A stretch of 64,000 nucleotides of DNA, taken from the NCBI GenBank assembly GCA_964371785.1, contig CAYJOL010000001.1:248001-312000 (forward strand), given 5' to 3'. The notes beneath the pieces were generated by a model. The model ran no database searches. It was not told the DNA's origin and saw only the letters and a list, made by a program, of their open reading frames with translations. Shown here piece by piece: positions 1 to 7,627 of the stretch. A program made the translations under genes and the position numbers. Each line of letters begins with the position of its first letter. Positions within the stretch are counted from its first letter, which is position 1. The stretch comes from CAVQCT01 sp964371785. Its GTDB lineage: Bacteria > Zixibacteria > MSB-5A5 > GN15 > FEB-12.

Positions 1-553
1 CCAGCCTCGTGTCATAAGCGTAGATGGAATCTTGACTCACCAAATCGGCCAGCGAGTCAGTCGGGAAGTCAGCCACTTGCGCAAGCAAAGTCGCCACTGC
101 CCTTGGCATATAAGTTATGCGGGCGGAAAGATCCGTCAGTGGTGACACCAGCAGGTTATTTTGCTCGGTCAGCGATTTGGCCTCACTGCTACTGAGACGC
201 GCTACCCGCATGCCCCCGCCGATATCCACAGACCCGGGCATACTTGCCTTGTCCAACGCCGACATCTGGTTGATTCTTCCAGGTCGGACAAGATAAGTGG
301 CATACATATCCGCATCGGACATGACCGGTTCAACTTCAAGACCGGCCCTGGTTAGAATTTCAATTTGCTCGGAATTCAACGCGACCAGAAACTGGTTGTC
401 GACTCTGGTAAGGGCATGGTCAGCCGCCTGCCGGAGTACTTCGGCCTGAAATTCATTCTTAAGCGATACGAGCATGATCTCTTCCGACACGGCGGAGCCG
501 CCCCGAAATAAAGCAAGCAGTATGATGACTGCGGACATTATCCTTACAACCAT
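1..553 (-). CDS. Secreted protein, N-terminal part only (cut by left window edge)
   Basis: An open frame runs from ATG at 553 leftwards off the window, giving about 184 residues with no stop. A strong ribosome site (GGAGG, 558-562) sits five bases before the ATG. The N-terminus is a signal peptide (MVVRIMSAVIILLALF, then GGSAVSEE). The following region (EILTRAGLEVEPV, LVRPGRINQ, then DLVSQDSIYAYDTRL) resembles the N-terminal pro-region that precedes M28-type zinc aminopeptidases or carboxypeptidases in FCB-group bacteria. The catalytic domain would lie outside the window, so the peptidase call is inference. It is the last gene of the leftmost minus-strand group and is separated from its upstream neighbour by 134 bases. 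Confidence 0.7.
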   Translation of the reverse strand, partial: MVVRIMSAVIILLALFRGGSAVSEEIMLVSLKNEFQAEVLRQAADHALTRVDNQFLVALNSEQIEILTRAGLEVEPVMSDADMYATYLVRPGRINQMSALDKASMPGSVDIGGGMRVARLSSSEAKSLTEQNNLLVSPLTDLSARITYMPRAVATLLAQVADFPTDSLADLVSQDSIYAYDTRL

Positions 554-687
554 ATTACCTCCGGAAATAACTTGTCTTCACAGGTTTTAATAGTTCCAAT
601 GCAGGAACGAATGAAGTACCTGAAATCGTGTAACTACATTATCAAATTAGATCAGACTAAGAGGAAGTCAAGACAAATCACGATCCG

Positions 688-1200
688 TTAGAGCTTTATT
701 CCCTTCTGGAACGGTTTGAACTCCACTCTCTTGAATTCCGGCGGTTCGTAGGTGATGTGGATACGATGTCCTTCGGGCATACTGGGATAATCAGCCGTGG
801 ATACGAGAGCCTGATTTTCCAGAGGCTTGATGTAACCAATCGCGATTTTGACCTTGGCGGCATGTTCGTCGAGCAGTTTTCTTCGAGCTGTCCCCGGTTT
901 CAAATGCGGTGATTCACCAGTGAAGGCAAAGACAAATTCCGGATTCGACGAGAATACCTGAATCGACGAAATCTGTTGGTCGGTCAGTTTTCCCCTGATA
1001 AACTCCATGAGCGCAAAGAAGGCCGCGAATTCCAAATCGATCGGTTGGCCCTCCGTGCGGCACCGAAATAGGATTCCAAAGTCGGGAATGCTGAAAGAGA
1101 GAATGCCGTGAGTAAAGCCGTTGGCTTCGAGGTATGGATCAATCTGCCGATTAATCAGCCCGCAAATGTAGCACTTATAAATTCGAGGTGTCTGGCTCAT
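688..1200 (-). CDS. Conserved-looking protein of unknown function with N-terminal CxxC
   Basis: A 170-residue soluble protein that I do not recognise. I place the start at the internal ATG (MSQTPRIYKCYICG) at 1200. An ATG at 1245 would add 15 residues of low-complexity character, and neither start has a clear ribosome site. A CxxC motif (KCYICG) lies ten residues from the N-terminus. The middle (LEFAAFFALMEFIRGKLTD) is helical and the C-terminal half is mixed alpha/beta (VKIAIGYIKPLENQALV, HRIHITYEPPEF). There is no signal peptide or membrane segment. It is the second gene after the hotdog thioesterase, whose N-terminus also holds a CxxC (NCFICG). Coding is supported by a long clean frame and codon use like its neighbours. 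Confidence 0.65.
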   Translation of the reverse strand: MSQTPRIYKCYICGLINRQIDPYLEANGFTHGILSFSIPDFGILFRCRTEGQPIDLEFAAFFALMEFIRGKLTDQQISSIQVFSSNPEFVFAFTGESPHLKPGTARRKLLDEHAAKVKIAIGYIKPLENQALVSTADYPSMPEGHRIHITYEPPEFKRVEFKPFQKGIKL

Positions 1201-1312
1201 ACCCGTTGAGGTGCAACCCCGATGCCACGTCCACGGACGGATCATAATCGCATATAGCTCAACGGGATCAATATCTCCAGCCTGGTGAGGCGCTCTGAAA
1301 TGATGAAATCCG

Positions 1313-1753
1313 CTACTCTTTTTGGTCGATGGAATTCATCAATTCCTGCTCGAAATCGTCCCGAGCGCGGATATATTTGGCCGAGGCCGTTGCGTACACT
1401 CGCCCATCCTGTCCCGTCGCTTCTCCTTGGGCAAAGTACAGCTTGCCCTTGGTGCCGGTAACCCAACCGGTCAGTTTGATCCTGTCTCCTACCCGGACCG
1501 GGGTAACGAAGCGTATTGTTAACTCGGCGGTGACGGCGTAGATTTCCCGGGCCAGAATCGCCTTAATCATGACTTCGTCCAACAGCGACGAGATAACGCC
1601 GCCATGATAGATGCCTCGATATCCTTCGAATGACGACGACGCTTCTACTTCTGTCGTCGCCTTTTCTCCATCAAAGTAGAATCGGGCGTGCAAACCATGG
1701 GAGTTCCGGTCACCGCAGATGAAGCAATTGGAATACTTGAGAATTTCTTTCAT
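1313..1753 (-). CDS. PaaI/YbgC-type hotdog-fold thioesterase
   Basis: A 146-residue protein of the hotdog acyl-CoA thioesterase superfamily. The pattern GIYHGGVISSLLDEVM is the PaaI-like active-site helix, where the His-Gly-Gly and the Asp contact the thioester. It is followed by the typical strands AELTIRFVTPVRVGDRI and GKLYFAQGEATGQDGRVYATASAKYI. The N-terminal segment YSNCFICGDRNSHGLHARF is found in many uncharacterised members of this group. I chose ATG 1753 because family similarity begins there; a TTG at 1804 would start inside the tail of the preceding terminator. No good ribosome site is visible. The substrate cannot be predicted; these enzymes usually hydrolyse short-chain or aromatic acyl-CoA. 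Confidence 0.8.
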   Translation of the reverse strand: MKEILKYSNCFICGDRNSHGLHARFYFDGEKATTEVEASSSFEGYRGIYHGGVISSLLDEVMIKAILAREIYAVTAELTIRFVTPVRVGDRIKLTGWVTGTKGKLYFAQGEATGQDGRVYATASAKYIRARDDFEQELMNSIDQKE

Positions 1754-1803
1754 AAAGCAAAAAGTAACAGCTGCGAGCCGCCCTGTCAACTTCACACGCA
1801 TCA

Positions 1804-1832
1804 ATAAAAAAAGCCCGGCGTGTACCGGGCTT
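1804..1832 (-). terminator. Rho-independent terminator of the lipoprotein gene
   Basis: AAGCCCGG and CCGGGCTT (1811-1818 and 1825-1832) form a perfect 8-bp stem with a six-base loop. Read on the minus strand it is followed by seven T. It sits about 25 bases past the stop of the lipoprotein gene at 1856. Confidence 0.85.
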
Positions 1833-1855
1833 GGAGAATTTTCTAGTTACTGAGA

Positions 1856-2695
1856 CTAGTTTATCGAAGTGCATACGTCGGTCGTGTACCGCCAGGTTGT
1901 CGTGCCCTGGGTGACGGTAGCTGACATCGTGCCGTTCGAGAAGGAGAGCGAATACTCCCAGGTGCTCTGGACCGGAGCGCTGTCATCCTTCCGATAGGAC
2001 ATCGCGACCGTGCCGGTAATCGTGCCGCTATTGGGGCAACCCTGCGCCCAACCCACGAATGTCTTGGCAACCTGGAGATCGTTGATATCAGAATTCAACG
2101 TGAAGTTTCTCCACACTGTGGAATCTGCGGTTACGTGCTTGGTCTGCACCTGGACCTCATGCTGGCCGGCGATGTTGGCAATTGAATCCTGGAGACCACC
2201 GATTGTCATATTGCTGTAGCTGTGCAACTGGGCGTGCGTGACGGCCGTGTCTCCGAAAGTGAACTGCCACTGGTGACGATAGTAGAGGCTGTCGGTATTA
2301 TTCGGCAGCTGCGTCACCGCGTCGCCTGAGAAGAACTGAACGGAATCACGGAGACGCGATTGAAACGTAGCGCGGGTGCGCGACACGACCACCACATGCC
2401 ATCCATCGGCGTAAGTCACGCTGACGAGGTCTGAATCCGGCTTCACCGGTCCATAAAAAACGGGGTCGACCCCACCGTCGTTAGTGATGTTTGAAAGATT
2501 CTCGAAACCGTTCACAATGTTCACCAGGGTCGAATCCACCATGTTGTCGACCTGGTCCTGAACGGCCATAAAAGCCGGATCAGTCAGGGAACCGGCGGTG
2601 CTGGTCGGGCTGTCAGAACCGCACCCGACCATACTGATTCCAAAGGCGGCAAGGGCGAACAAACCGAGGATAGCTGTTACTTTGTGAGAACGCAT
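1856..2695 (-). CDS. Putative lipoprotein of unknown function
   Basis: A 279-residue protein with a lipoprotein signal peptide: basic n-region MRSHK, hydrophobic core, then a lipobox-like SMVGC with the lipidated Cys at about residue 25 followed by GSDSPTST. The mature part is beta-rich and Thr/Ser-rich, with no recognised domain. It contains many paired short strands (DLVSVTYADGWHVVVVSRTRATFQ, GTITGTVAMSYRKDD), which suggests a secreted beta-sandwich or beta-barrel-like fold. Ribosome site AAAGGAGA lies ten bases upstream of the ATG. It stands alone between argF and a strong terminator, so it is probably monocistronic or the last gene after argF (gap 53 bases). Confidence 0.8.
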   Translation of the reverse strand: MRSHKVTAILGLFALAAFGISMVGCGSDSPTSTAGSLTDPAFMAVQDQVDNMVDSTLVNIVNGFENLSNITNDGGVDPVFYGPVKPDSDLVSVTYADGWHVVVVSRTRATFQSRLRDSVQFFSGDAVTQLPNNTDSLYYRHQWQFTFGDTAVTHAQLHSYSNMTIGGLQDSIANIAGQHEVQVQTKHVTADSTVWRNFTLNSDINDLQVAKTFVGWAQGCPNSGTITGTVAMSYRKDDSAPVQSTWEYSLSFSNGTMSATVTQGTTTWRYTTDVCTSIN

Positions 2696-2748
2696 CGGGC
2701 GTCTCCTTTCTCTTAGTTCAACACTCTGCCCAGGGTCTGTCGTCCCGT

Positions 2749-3651
2749 CTATCTCATCAGAAACACCATTATGGCTTTCTGAATGTGAAGTCTGTTTTCG
2801 GCCTGGTCGAACACTACCGATTGCGGGCTGTCCATTACCTCATCGGTGATTTCTCTACCCCGCTCCGCCGGCAAACAGTGCATTACGATAGCTTCCGGAC
2901 TCGCAACCTCCAGCAGAGAACTGTTTAATTGGTATTTCGCAAGTTTCTTAGCCTTTTCTTCGTACAGATGTTTCTGGCCCATCGAGGCCCAGACATCCGT
3001 ATAGAGTACATCGGCATCAGCAACCGCTTCTTTAGGATCGGATGTTATGAGGATTCTGCTGTTGGGGTTGGCCTTAGCCCGGGCCAGGATGGTCGGATCG
3101 GGCTGACAGTCTTCAGATGTCCCGATACGGAAATCCAACGGAACCAGGGAGGCCAGATTGAGCCAGCTATTGGTGATGTTATTGCCGTCACCCACATACG
3201 CGACTTTATATCTCTTCTTTCCCGGAAGATGCTCCAGTACGGTGAAATAATCGCCCAGTATTTGACAGGGATGAACCAGGTCGGTCAGCCCGTTGATGAC
3301 CGGAACGGTGGCATGCCGGGCCAGGCCCTCGACATCGGACTGCTTGAATGTCCGTATCATTATCATGGCGACATAGCGGGATAGTACTTTTGCGGCATCC
3401 TCGATTGTCTCACGTTCGCCGAGCTTGATCTCGTTGTCGGTGACATAAATGGCGCTGCCACCCAGCTCGGCGATTCCCACTTCGAACGAAATTCTGGTCC
3501 TGAGCGATGGTTTGGTGAAAATGCAGGCTACTGATTTGTTCTCAAGTGGTCGGGGCGCAATTTGCCTCTTCTTCATATTGCCGCAAAGACCAAAAATCTC
3601 ATTCAGCTCCTGAGAGCTTAAGTCCGTGATTTGGCACAGTGACCTTGGCAT
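2749..3651 (-). CDS. argF: Ornithine carbamoyltransferase
   Basis: A 300-residue cytoplasmic enzyme that makes citrulline from ornithine and carbamoyl phosphate in arginine biosynthesis. The carbamoyl-phosphate loop is KPSLRTR (47-53, the S-x-R-T-R motif), followed by HPCQ (127-130), DGNNITNSW (155-163), the ornithine-side DVWASMG (219-225) and the catalytic HCLP (258-261). Length is normal for the family. The start is fixed by AAGGAG eight bases upstream of the ATG. No other arginine gene lies in the window. The alternative, N-acetylornithine or N-succinylornithine carbamoyltransferase, is less likely because those enzymes have a different FNPSLRTR context and a long insertion near the ornithine site. 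Confidence 0.95.
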   Translation of the reverse strand: MPRSLCQITDLSSQELNEIFGLCGNMKKRQIAPRPLENKSVACIFTKPSLRTRISFEVGIAELGGSAIYVTDNEIKLGERETIEDAAKVLSRYVAMIMIRTFKQSDVEGLARHATVPVINGLTDLVHPCQILGDYFTVLEHLPGKKRYKVAYVGDGNNITNSWLNLASLVPLDFRIGTSEDCQPDPTILARAKANPNSRILITSDPKEAVADADVLYTDVWASMGQKHLYEEKAKKLAKYQLNSSLLEVASPEAIVMHCLPAERGREITDEVMDSPQSVVFDQAENRLHIQKAIMVFLMR

Positions 3652-3740
3652 AGTCTCTCCTTATGGGTGCAACTGGCTGGTTTTTCCGTTTATTGCAAAT
3701 TGGCAGGAATAAAGACGATTTGGTGTCGATTGTCAAGCCG

Positions 3741-3784
3741 CTTAGGTGTTCACCTGAGGATTCGGTCAGTCGGGCCGACCGACC
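3741..3784. promoter_or_regulatory. Two adjacent imperfect inverted repeats between argF and the LiaF-like gene
   Basis: CTTAGGTG/CACCTGAG (3741-3758) and GGTCAGTCG/CGACCGACC (3763-3784) are inverted repeats with one mismatch each. They lie in the 263-base divergent region between argF (minus) and the LiaF-like gene (plus). They may be operator sites or a transcription start region. I can name no regulator, and the rest of the gap shows nothing else. Confidence 0.25.
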
Positions 3785-3914
3785 ACCTTGACTGTGCAAT
3801 CATCGCACATTCGACTTCGGGCAAGGACGAGAGGGCGAACTTTAACGTTGCCTCAAGCAACTCCGTTTCTCATATTGCGTATTCTAAATAGAGACCCCAA
3901 ACGGTGATAAGAGA

Positions 3915-4688
3915 ATGACCAACAAGAAGAAAGTATTATTCGGCGTAAGTCTGGTCCTCATCGGGCTGATTCTGCTGGGGAACTCGCTCGATATTCTCAG
4001 CGTGTCCCTGGGGGACATCCTCCGGTCGCTAGTACCTCTATTCTTCATCGGCCTCGGAGTCTGGTTGATTATTCGGCGGAAGAAAATGGAAGACCGCCTC
4101 CGCGCTGAAATTCACATGGAAAGTACGGTTAACGGACGGGGCGCAACGGTGCATTTCTCGAGCGGAAATGATCAATCTTCAGCTTCGATGCATACAGAGG
4201 AAAAACCGACTCCCAATACAGGTGCCGATCAAGGCGGCACTGGCGGTCAACAATTCTACTCTTCGAGCAACTACGAGCAAGTATATCAGTCGGCAAGTTC
4301 GTTAAAAGATGGCGACGGTAAGTTGAAATACAGCAAGACAATTGGTGACATGAATATCGACCTCAATGCCGTCTCGGTACATGATATTGAGGTTTCGACC
4401 GGGGTCGGCGATCTGGAGATCAGACTGAGCGGCGGTGTTCTGAGGGAGGGTTTGAACCGCATCATTATCTCAGGATTTGTCGGGGATATCCGGATATATA
4501 TCCCCAGAGATATGCCGGTGTTTTCACACTGCTCCAATTTCGTTGGCGATGTAGAGATTATGGGGAAACGGACAAGCGGTTTCGGTAATAATATAGAGTC
4601 CCAAACGCCGGACTATGCAACTGCGAGCAAGAAGCTCTACATTGCCTGTAACAGTTTCATCGGGGATATTCGCGTTCTCGGAGTCTAA
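3915..4688 (+). CDS. LiaF-like two-TM membrane protein (DUF2154-type C-terminal domain)
   Basis: A 257-residue protein. The first 55 residues hold two hydrophobic helices (VLFGVSLVLIGLILLG and LVPLFFIGLGVWLII) ending in RRKK, which matches the LiaI/LiaF-type membrane module. A low-complexity Ser/Gly/Gln linker follows (about 75-135). The C-terminal 120 residues show the repeated G-D-[IVM]-x-[IV] pattern of the 'cell wall-active antibiotics response' beta domain (IGDMNIDL, VGDLEIRL, VGDIRIYI, VGDVEIMG, IGDIRVLG). In Bacillus, LiaF restrains an envelope-stress kinase, but no LiaRS pair lies here, so a sensor or scaffold role is inference. The start has GGTGAT upstream. Confidence 0.8.
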   Translation: MTNKKKVLFGVSLVLIGLILLGNSLDILSVSLGDILRSLVPLFFIGLGVWLIIRRKKMEDRLRAEIHMESTVNGRGATVHFSSGNDQSSASMHTEEKPTPNTGADQGGTGGQQFYSSSNYEQVYQSASSLKDGDGKLKYSKTIGDMNIDLNAVSVHDIEVSTGVGDLEIRLSGGVLREGLNRIIISGFVGDIRIYIPRDMPVFSHCSNFVGDVEIMGKRTSGFGNNIESQTPDYATASKKLYIACNSFIGDIRVLGV

Positions 4689-4711
4689 GCGGCTTGAACC
4701 GTCTTGAGGTC

Positions 4712-6064
4712 CTACAGAATATACCTGCTCAAATCTTCATCTTCAACAATCTTCGAAAGAACTTCGTCAACCATCTTTCCCGTAATCACCACCTTCTTCT
4801 TGCTTTTCGGCGGATCATACAGGATATCCTCGAGTAGCGTTGTCAGCACGGTATGAAGTCTGCGCGCGCCGATATTCTCCGAATCGCGATTCACCCGCTC
4901 GGCGTACGCGGCAATTCTCTTAATGCTCGCTTGAGCGAACTCAAGGGTGACACCCTCGGAATCCAGGAGCGCCTTGTATTGCTTGACCAACGATGCCTTC
5001 GGTTCGATAAGAATCCGCTCCAAATCCTCTTCTGACAGCGAGTGTAATTCCACACGGATCGGGAAACGTCCCTGCAATTCCGGAATCAGGTCCGAGGGTT
5101 TGGCGACGCTAAATGCACCGGCCGCGATGAACAGAATGTGGTCGGTATGCACCATGCCGTATTTGGTCGTGACGCCACACCCTTCGACTATCGGAAGGAT
5201 ATCTCTTTGGACCCCCTCGCGACTCACGTCGGGTCCGGTCTTTCCACTATCTCCGACAATTTTATCAATTTCATCGACAAACACGATTCCGGACTCCTGG
5301 ACCCGTTCAAGCGCATCGGCAATAACGTCATCCATGTTGATCAATTTATTCAGTTCCTCGTTGAACAGGAACTTACGCGCTTCCTTCACCGACATTTTGC
5401 GCAGCTTGGTTTTTCGGGGCATCAGGCCCGAGAACATCTCCTGGAAATTAACGCCCAGCTCTTCCATGCCCATCGGGGAGAAGACCTCGACAATCGGAAA
5501 CTGATTCTGTGGAGTCTCCAACTCCACCTCACGCTCATCCAGTTTGCCGTCCTCCAGAAGCTTGCGAAACTTTTCGCGAGTCCGATTAAGGGAATCCTGA
5601 CGGCCGGCGACTTCGTCGTCATTGCCAGTCTTCGGTAGCAACGTTGGAGCTACCAGCAGGTCTAACAGTCGATCGAGAGTATGGAACCCGGCTTTTTTCT
5701 CCAGATCGCGGGCTTTCTCGAGCTTGACCATATTCACCGCGACATCGACAAGGTCCCTCACCATCGATTCTACATCACGTCCGACGTAACCTACTTCGGT
5801 GAATTTCGACGCTTCCACTTTGATAAATGGCGCCGCCGCCAGATCGGCCAGCCGCCGGGCAATCTCTGTTTTACCCACGCCTGTCGGGCCAATCATAATA
5901 ATGTTATTAGGCATGATTTCGTGGCGGATATCTTCGGGAGCGTGCTGGCGCCGCCATCGGTTGCGAAGGGCTATCGCCACCGATTTTTTAGCTTCGTCCT
6001 GACCGACAATGTACTTATCCAGATGGGCTACGATTTCTTTGGGCGTCAGGTAGGCATCGTTCAT
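4712..6064 (-). CDS. hslU: ATP-dependent protease ATPase subunit HslU
   Basis: A 450-residue AAA+ unfoldase that forms hexamers and feeds proteins to the HslV peptidase. Visible features are Walker A GPTGVGKT (59-66), the pore loop GYVG (92-95), the family-specific helical I domain (about 110-240), Walker B VFVDE (261-265), and a C-terminal tail ending EDEDLSRYIL, the sequence that docks into HslV. Length is typical. Its ATG overlaps the hslV stop as ATGA, so the two subunits are translationally coupled. It is the last gene of the yicC-to-hslU run and converges on the LiaF-like gene with a gap of only 23 bases. Confidence 0.97.
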   Translation of the reverse strand: MNDAYLTPKEIVAHLDKYIVGQDEAKKSVAIALRNRWRRQHAPEDIRHEIMPNNIIMIGPTGVGKTEIARRLADLAAAPFIKVEASKFTEVGYVGRDVESMVRDLVDVAVNMVKLEKARDLEKKAGFHTLDRLLDLLVAPTLLPKTGNDDEVAGRQDSLNRTREKFRKLLEDGKLDEREVELETPQNQFPIVEVFSPMGMEELGVNFQEMFSGLMPRKTKLRKMSVKEARKFLFNEELNKLINMDDVIADALERVQESGIVFVDEIDKIVGDSGKTGPDVSREGVQRDILPIVEGCGVTTKYGMVHTDHILFIAAGAFSVAKPSDLIPELQGRFPIRVELHSLSEEDLERILIEPKASLVKQYKALLDSEGVTLEFAQASIKRIAAYAERVNRDSENIGARRLHTVLTTLLEDILYDPPKSKKKVVITGKMVDEVLSKIVEDEDLSRYIL

Positions 6065-6597
6065 TTTATTGTTTCCACTGTGATATTTGAGTTTGTGTAA
6101 ATGCAGATCTCGGCCGCGATCTCAAGCGCTTTGACGGCAATCTTGTCGGCGCTGAGTTTAGGATTCGCTTGCATTAGGGCGCGAGCCGCGGCCAGGGCAT
6201 AGGGCCCGCCCGAGCCGATGGCGATAATCCCGTCATCCGGCTCAATCACATCACCATTACCGCTAACCAGAAAGATGTGTTCGTTGTCGGTAACCGCAAT
6301 GACGGCCTCCAGACGTTGGAGTGTCCGGTCGGTGCGCCAGTCCTTAGCCAATTCGACGACTGCTTTGGACATGTTGCCGGCGGACGCTTCGATCTTTTTC
6401 TCGAGTAATTCATACAGGGCCATCGCGTCCGCGACCGCTCCGGCAAATCCGGCGAGAATCTTGCCATCGTGCAGTCTACGAATCTTCACCGCCTTGGTCT
6501 TCATGACCGTGTCATCGAAAGTTACCTGTCCATCGCCGGCCATCGCCGCTTCGCCCTTATGAATCAATCCGACTATTGTAGTAGCATGATAAGTCAT
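6061..6597 (-). CDS. hslV: ATP-dependent protease proteolytic subunit HslV
   Basis: A 178-residue proteasome-beta-like threonine peptidase. The sequence begins MTYHATTIVG, so removal of a five-residue leader would expose Thr6 as the catalytic nucleophile. This short leader is like the one in Bacillus CodW, but here the residue after it is Thr rather than Ser. Further family signatures are AGDGQVTF, AGFAGAVADA, LAKDWRTDR and IGSGGPYALAAARAL. The ribosome site GAGG lies five bases before the ATG. It sits downstream of the Xer recombinase gene (gap 10) and overlaps hslU by four bases. Confidence 0.97.
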   Translation of the reverse strand: MTYHATTIVGLIHKGEAAMAGDGQVTFDDTVMKTKAVKIRRLHDGKILAGFAGAVADAMALYELLEKKIEASAGNMSKAVVELAKDWRTDRTLQRLEAVIAVTDNEHIFLVSGNGDVIEPDDGIIAIGSGGPYALAAARALMQANPKLSADKIAVKALEIAAEICIYTNSNITVETIK

Positions 6598-6607
6598 TTT
6601 TGCCTCG

Positions 6608-7522
6608 TCATTTCTTCGTTCCGGAGCGCGGGTGTGACGATTTGTACACCCGTTTCATGGACTCTGCCGTTATATGCGTATACTTCTGAGTGGTAGATAG
6701 CGATGAGTGCCCGAGAATCTCTTTTATGAGCATCAGGTCAGCGCCGTTTTCGAGCAAATGCGTGGCAAACGAATGCCTCAGGGTGTGGGGAGTGAAATCC
6801 ATCCCCTCTCCTTTGCCGAACTGCTTGACGAGCCTGTCGACTGAACGCACCGTGAGCGGTTTGCCGGCCCGATTCAGCAGCAGGTATGGCGTCTTTGCCT
6901 GTTTCGCACTCAGGAACAGCTCCCGCTGACTCAGATAAGATCGTAAATCCTCAAGGGTCGCGTCCCCTGTCGGCACGACTCGCACTTTATTTCCTTTGCC
7001 AGTGACAGTGATGGTTCCGGCGCTAAGATCTATGTCGCTGAGCTTGATATTCGTCAGTTCTTCTCTTCGTATTCCTGTAGCATAGAGCAGCGCAATCATA
7101 ATGTAGTCGCGCCAGTACCCATAGCTGCCCTTATCATCGCGAGCATTGCCGTGAGAAAACAGCCGACCCACCTCTTGACTCGGGATGAAATCCGGTATCT
7201 TCTGTGCGTACTTCATGTGCGGAAGCTTGAAGATAAACTGCTTTCCGTTTTGTTTCGAGAAGAGATACTTCTGGAATCCCGACAGGGCCGAAATGAATCT
7301 GGCCAAAGACCGGTTTCCGACATTAGTTGAGGACCGCTCGCGAAGATACAGTCGGAGAAGCAGGGGATCGTTCTTGGGTGTCGATGGCAACTGCGCATAT
7401 TGCTTTTCGAGAAACGCCACCCATGAACCCAGATCCCGGCGATAGGCGTCAATCGTGTGCGCCGAATAGCGCCGTTCGAGGCTGAGATCTTTAAGATATC
7501 CGTCCAGAAGTTTTGTCAGCAT
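6608..7522 (-). CDS. Tyrosine recombinase XerC/XerD/CodV-type
   Basis: A 304-residue site-specific recombinase, probably one half of the chromosome-dimer resolution pair. The N-terminal SAM-like core-binding domain spans about 1-95. The catalytic domain has R152 (GIRREEL), K176 (TGKGNK), H246 and R249 (HTLRH), H272 (GHSS) and the nucleophile Y281 (QKYTH). I start at ATG 7522; an upstream ATG at 7576 lies directly against the topA terminator and would add 18 residues not seen in the family. The order topA-xer-hslV-hslU matches the topA-codV-codW-codX locus of Bacillus, which supports a housekeeping role rather than a mobile element. XerC versus XerD cannot be settled here. Confidence 0.92.
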   Translation of the reverse strand: MLTKLLDGYLKDLSLERRYSAHTIDAYRRDLGSWVAFLEKQYAQLPSTPKNDPLLLRLYLRERSSTNVGNRSLARFISALSGFQKYLFSKQNGKQFIFKLPHMKYAQKIPDFIPSQEVGRLFSHGNARDDKGSYGYWRDYIMIALLYATGIRREELTNIKLSDIDLSAGTITVTGKGNKVRVVPTGDATLEDLRSYLSQRELFLSAKQAKTPYLLLNRAGKPLTVRSVDRLVKQFGKGEGMDFTPHTLRHSFATHLLENGADLMLIKEILGHSSLSTTQKYTHITAESMKRVYKSSHPRSGTKK

Positions 7523-7574
7523 AGCAACAAAGTATCCAAATTCAAAATCCCGGTCAATCAGTTTGATGTACAAC

Positions 7575-7602
7575 AAAAAAACCGGAGCTGGTCGGCTCCG
7601 GT
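7575..7602 (-). terminator. Rho-independent terminator of topA
   Basis: ACCGGAGC (7581-7588) pairs perfectly with GCTCCGGT (7595-7602) around a six-base loop. On the minus strand it is followed by six or more T. It lies 25 bases beyond the topA stop, so the xer-hslVU genes may depend on read-through or on their own promoter. Confidence 0.85.
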
Positions 7603-7627
7603 TGCAATTCCAGCGAGAAACTTGCCC

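Noticed and set aside
161..355. A 64-codon plus-strand frame opposite the left-edge secreted protein
   Set aside because: The minus-strand frame has a signal peptide and strong ribosome site; the plus frame has neither.
2749..3651. Acetylornithine or succinylornithine carbamoyltransferase instead of ArgF
   Set aside because: The SLRTR loop alone allows it, but the surrounding TKPSLRTRISFE, DVWASMG and MHCLPAERG fit ordinary ornithine carbamoyltransferase, and the length lacks the insertion of the acetylornithine type.
3667..3891. A 74-codon frame in the argF/LiaF-like gap
   Set aside because: It has no ribosome site or recognisable sequence pattern, and it covers the inverted repeats of a likely control region.
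6608..7522. Tyrosine recombinase as an integrase of a mobile element
   Set aside because: Its order with topA, hslV and hslU matches a housekeeping locus, and no tRNA, attachment repeats or phage genes are present.
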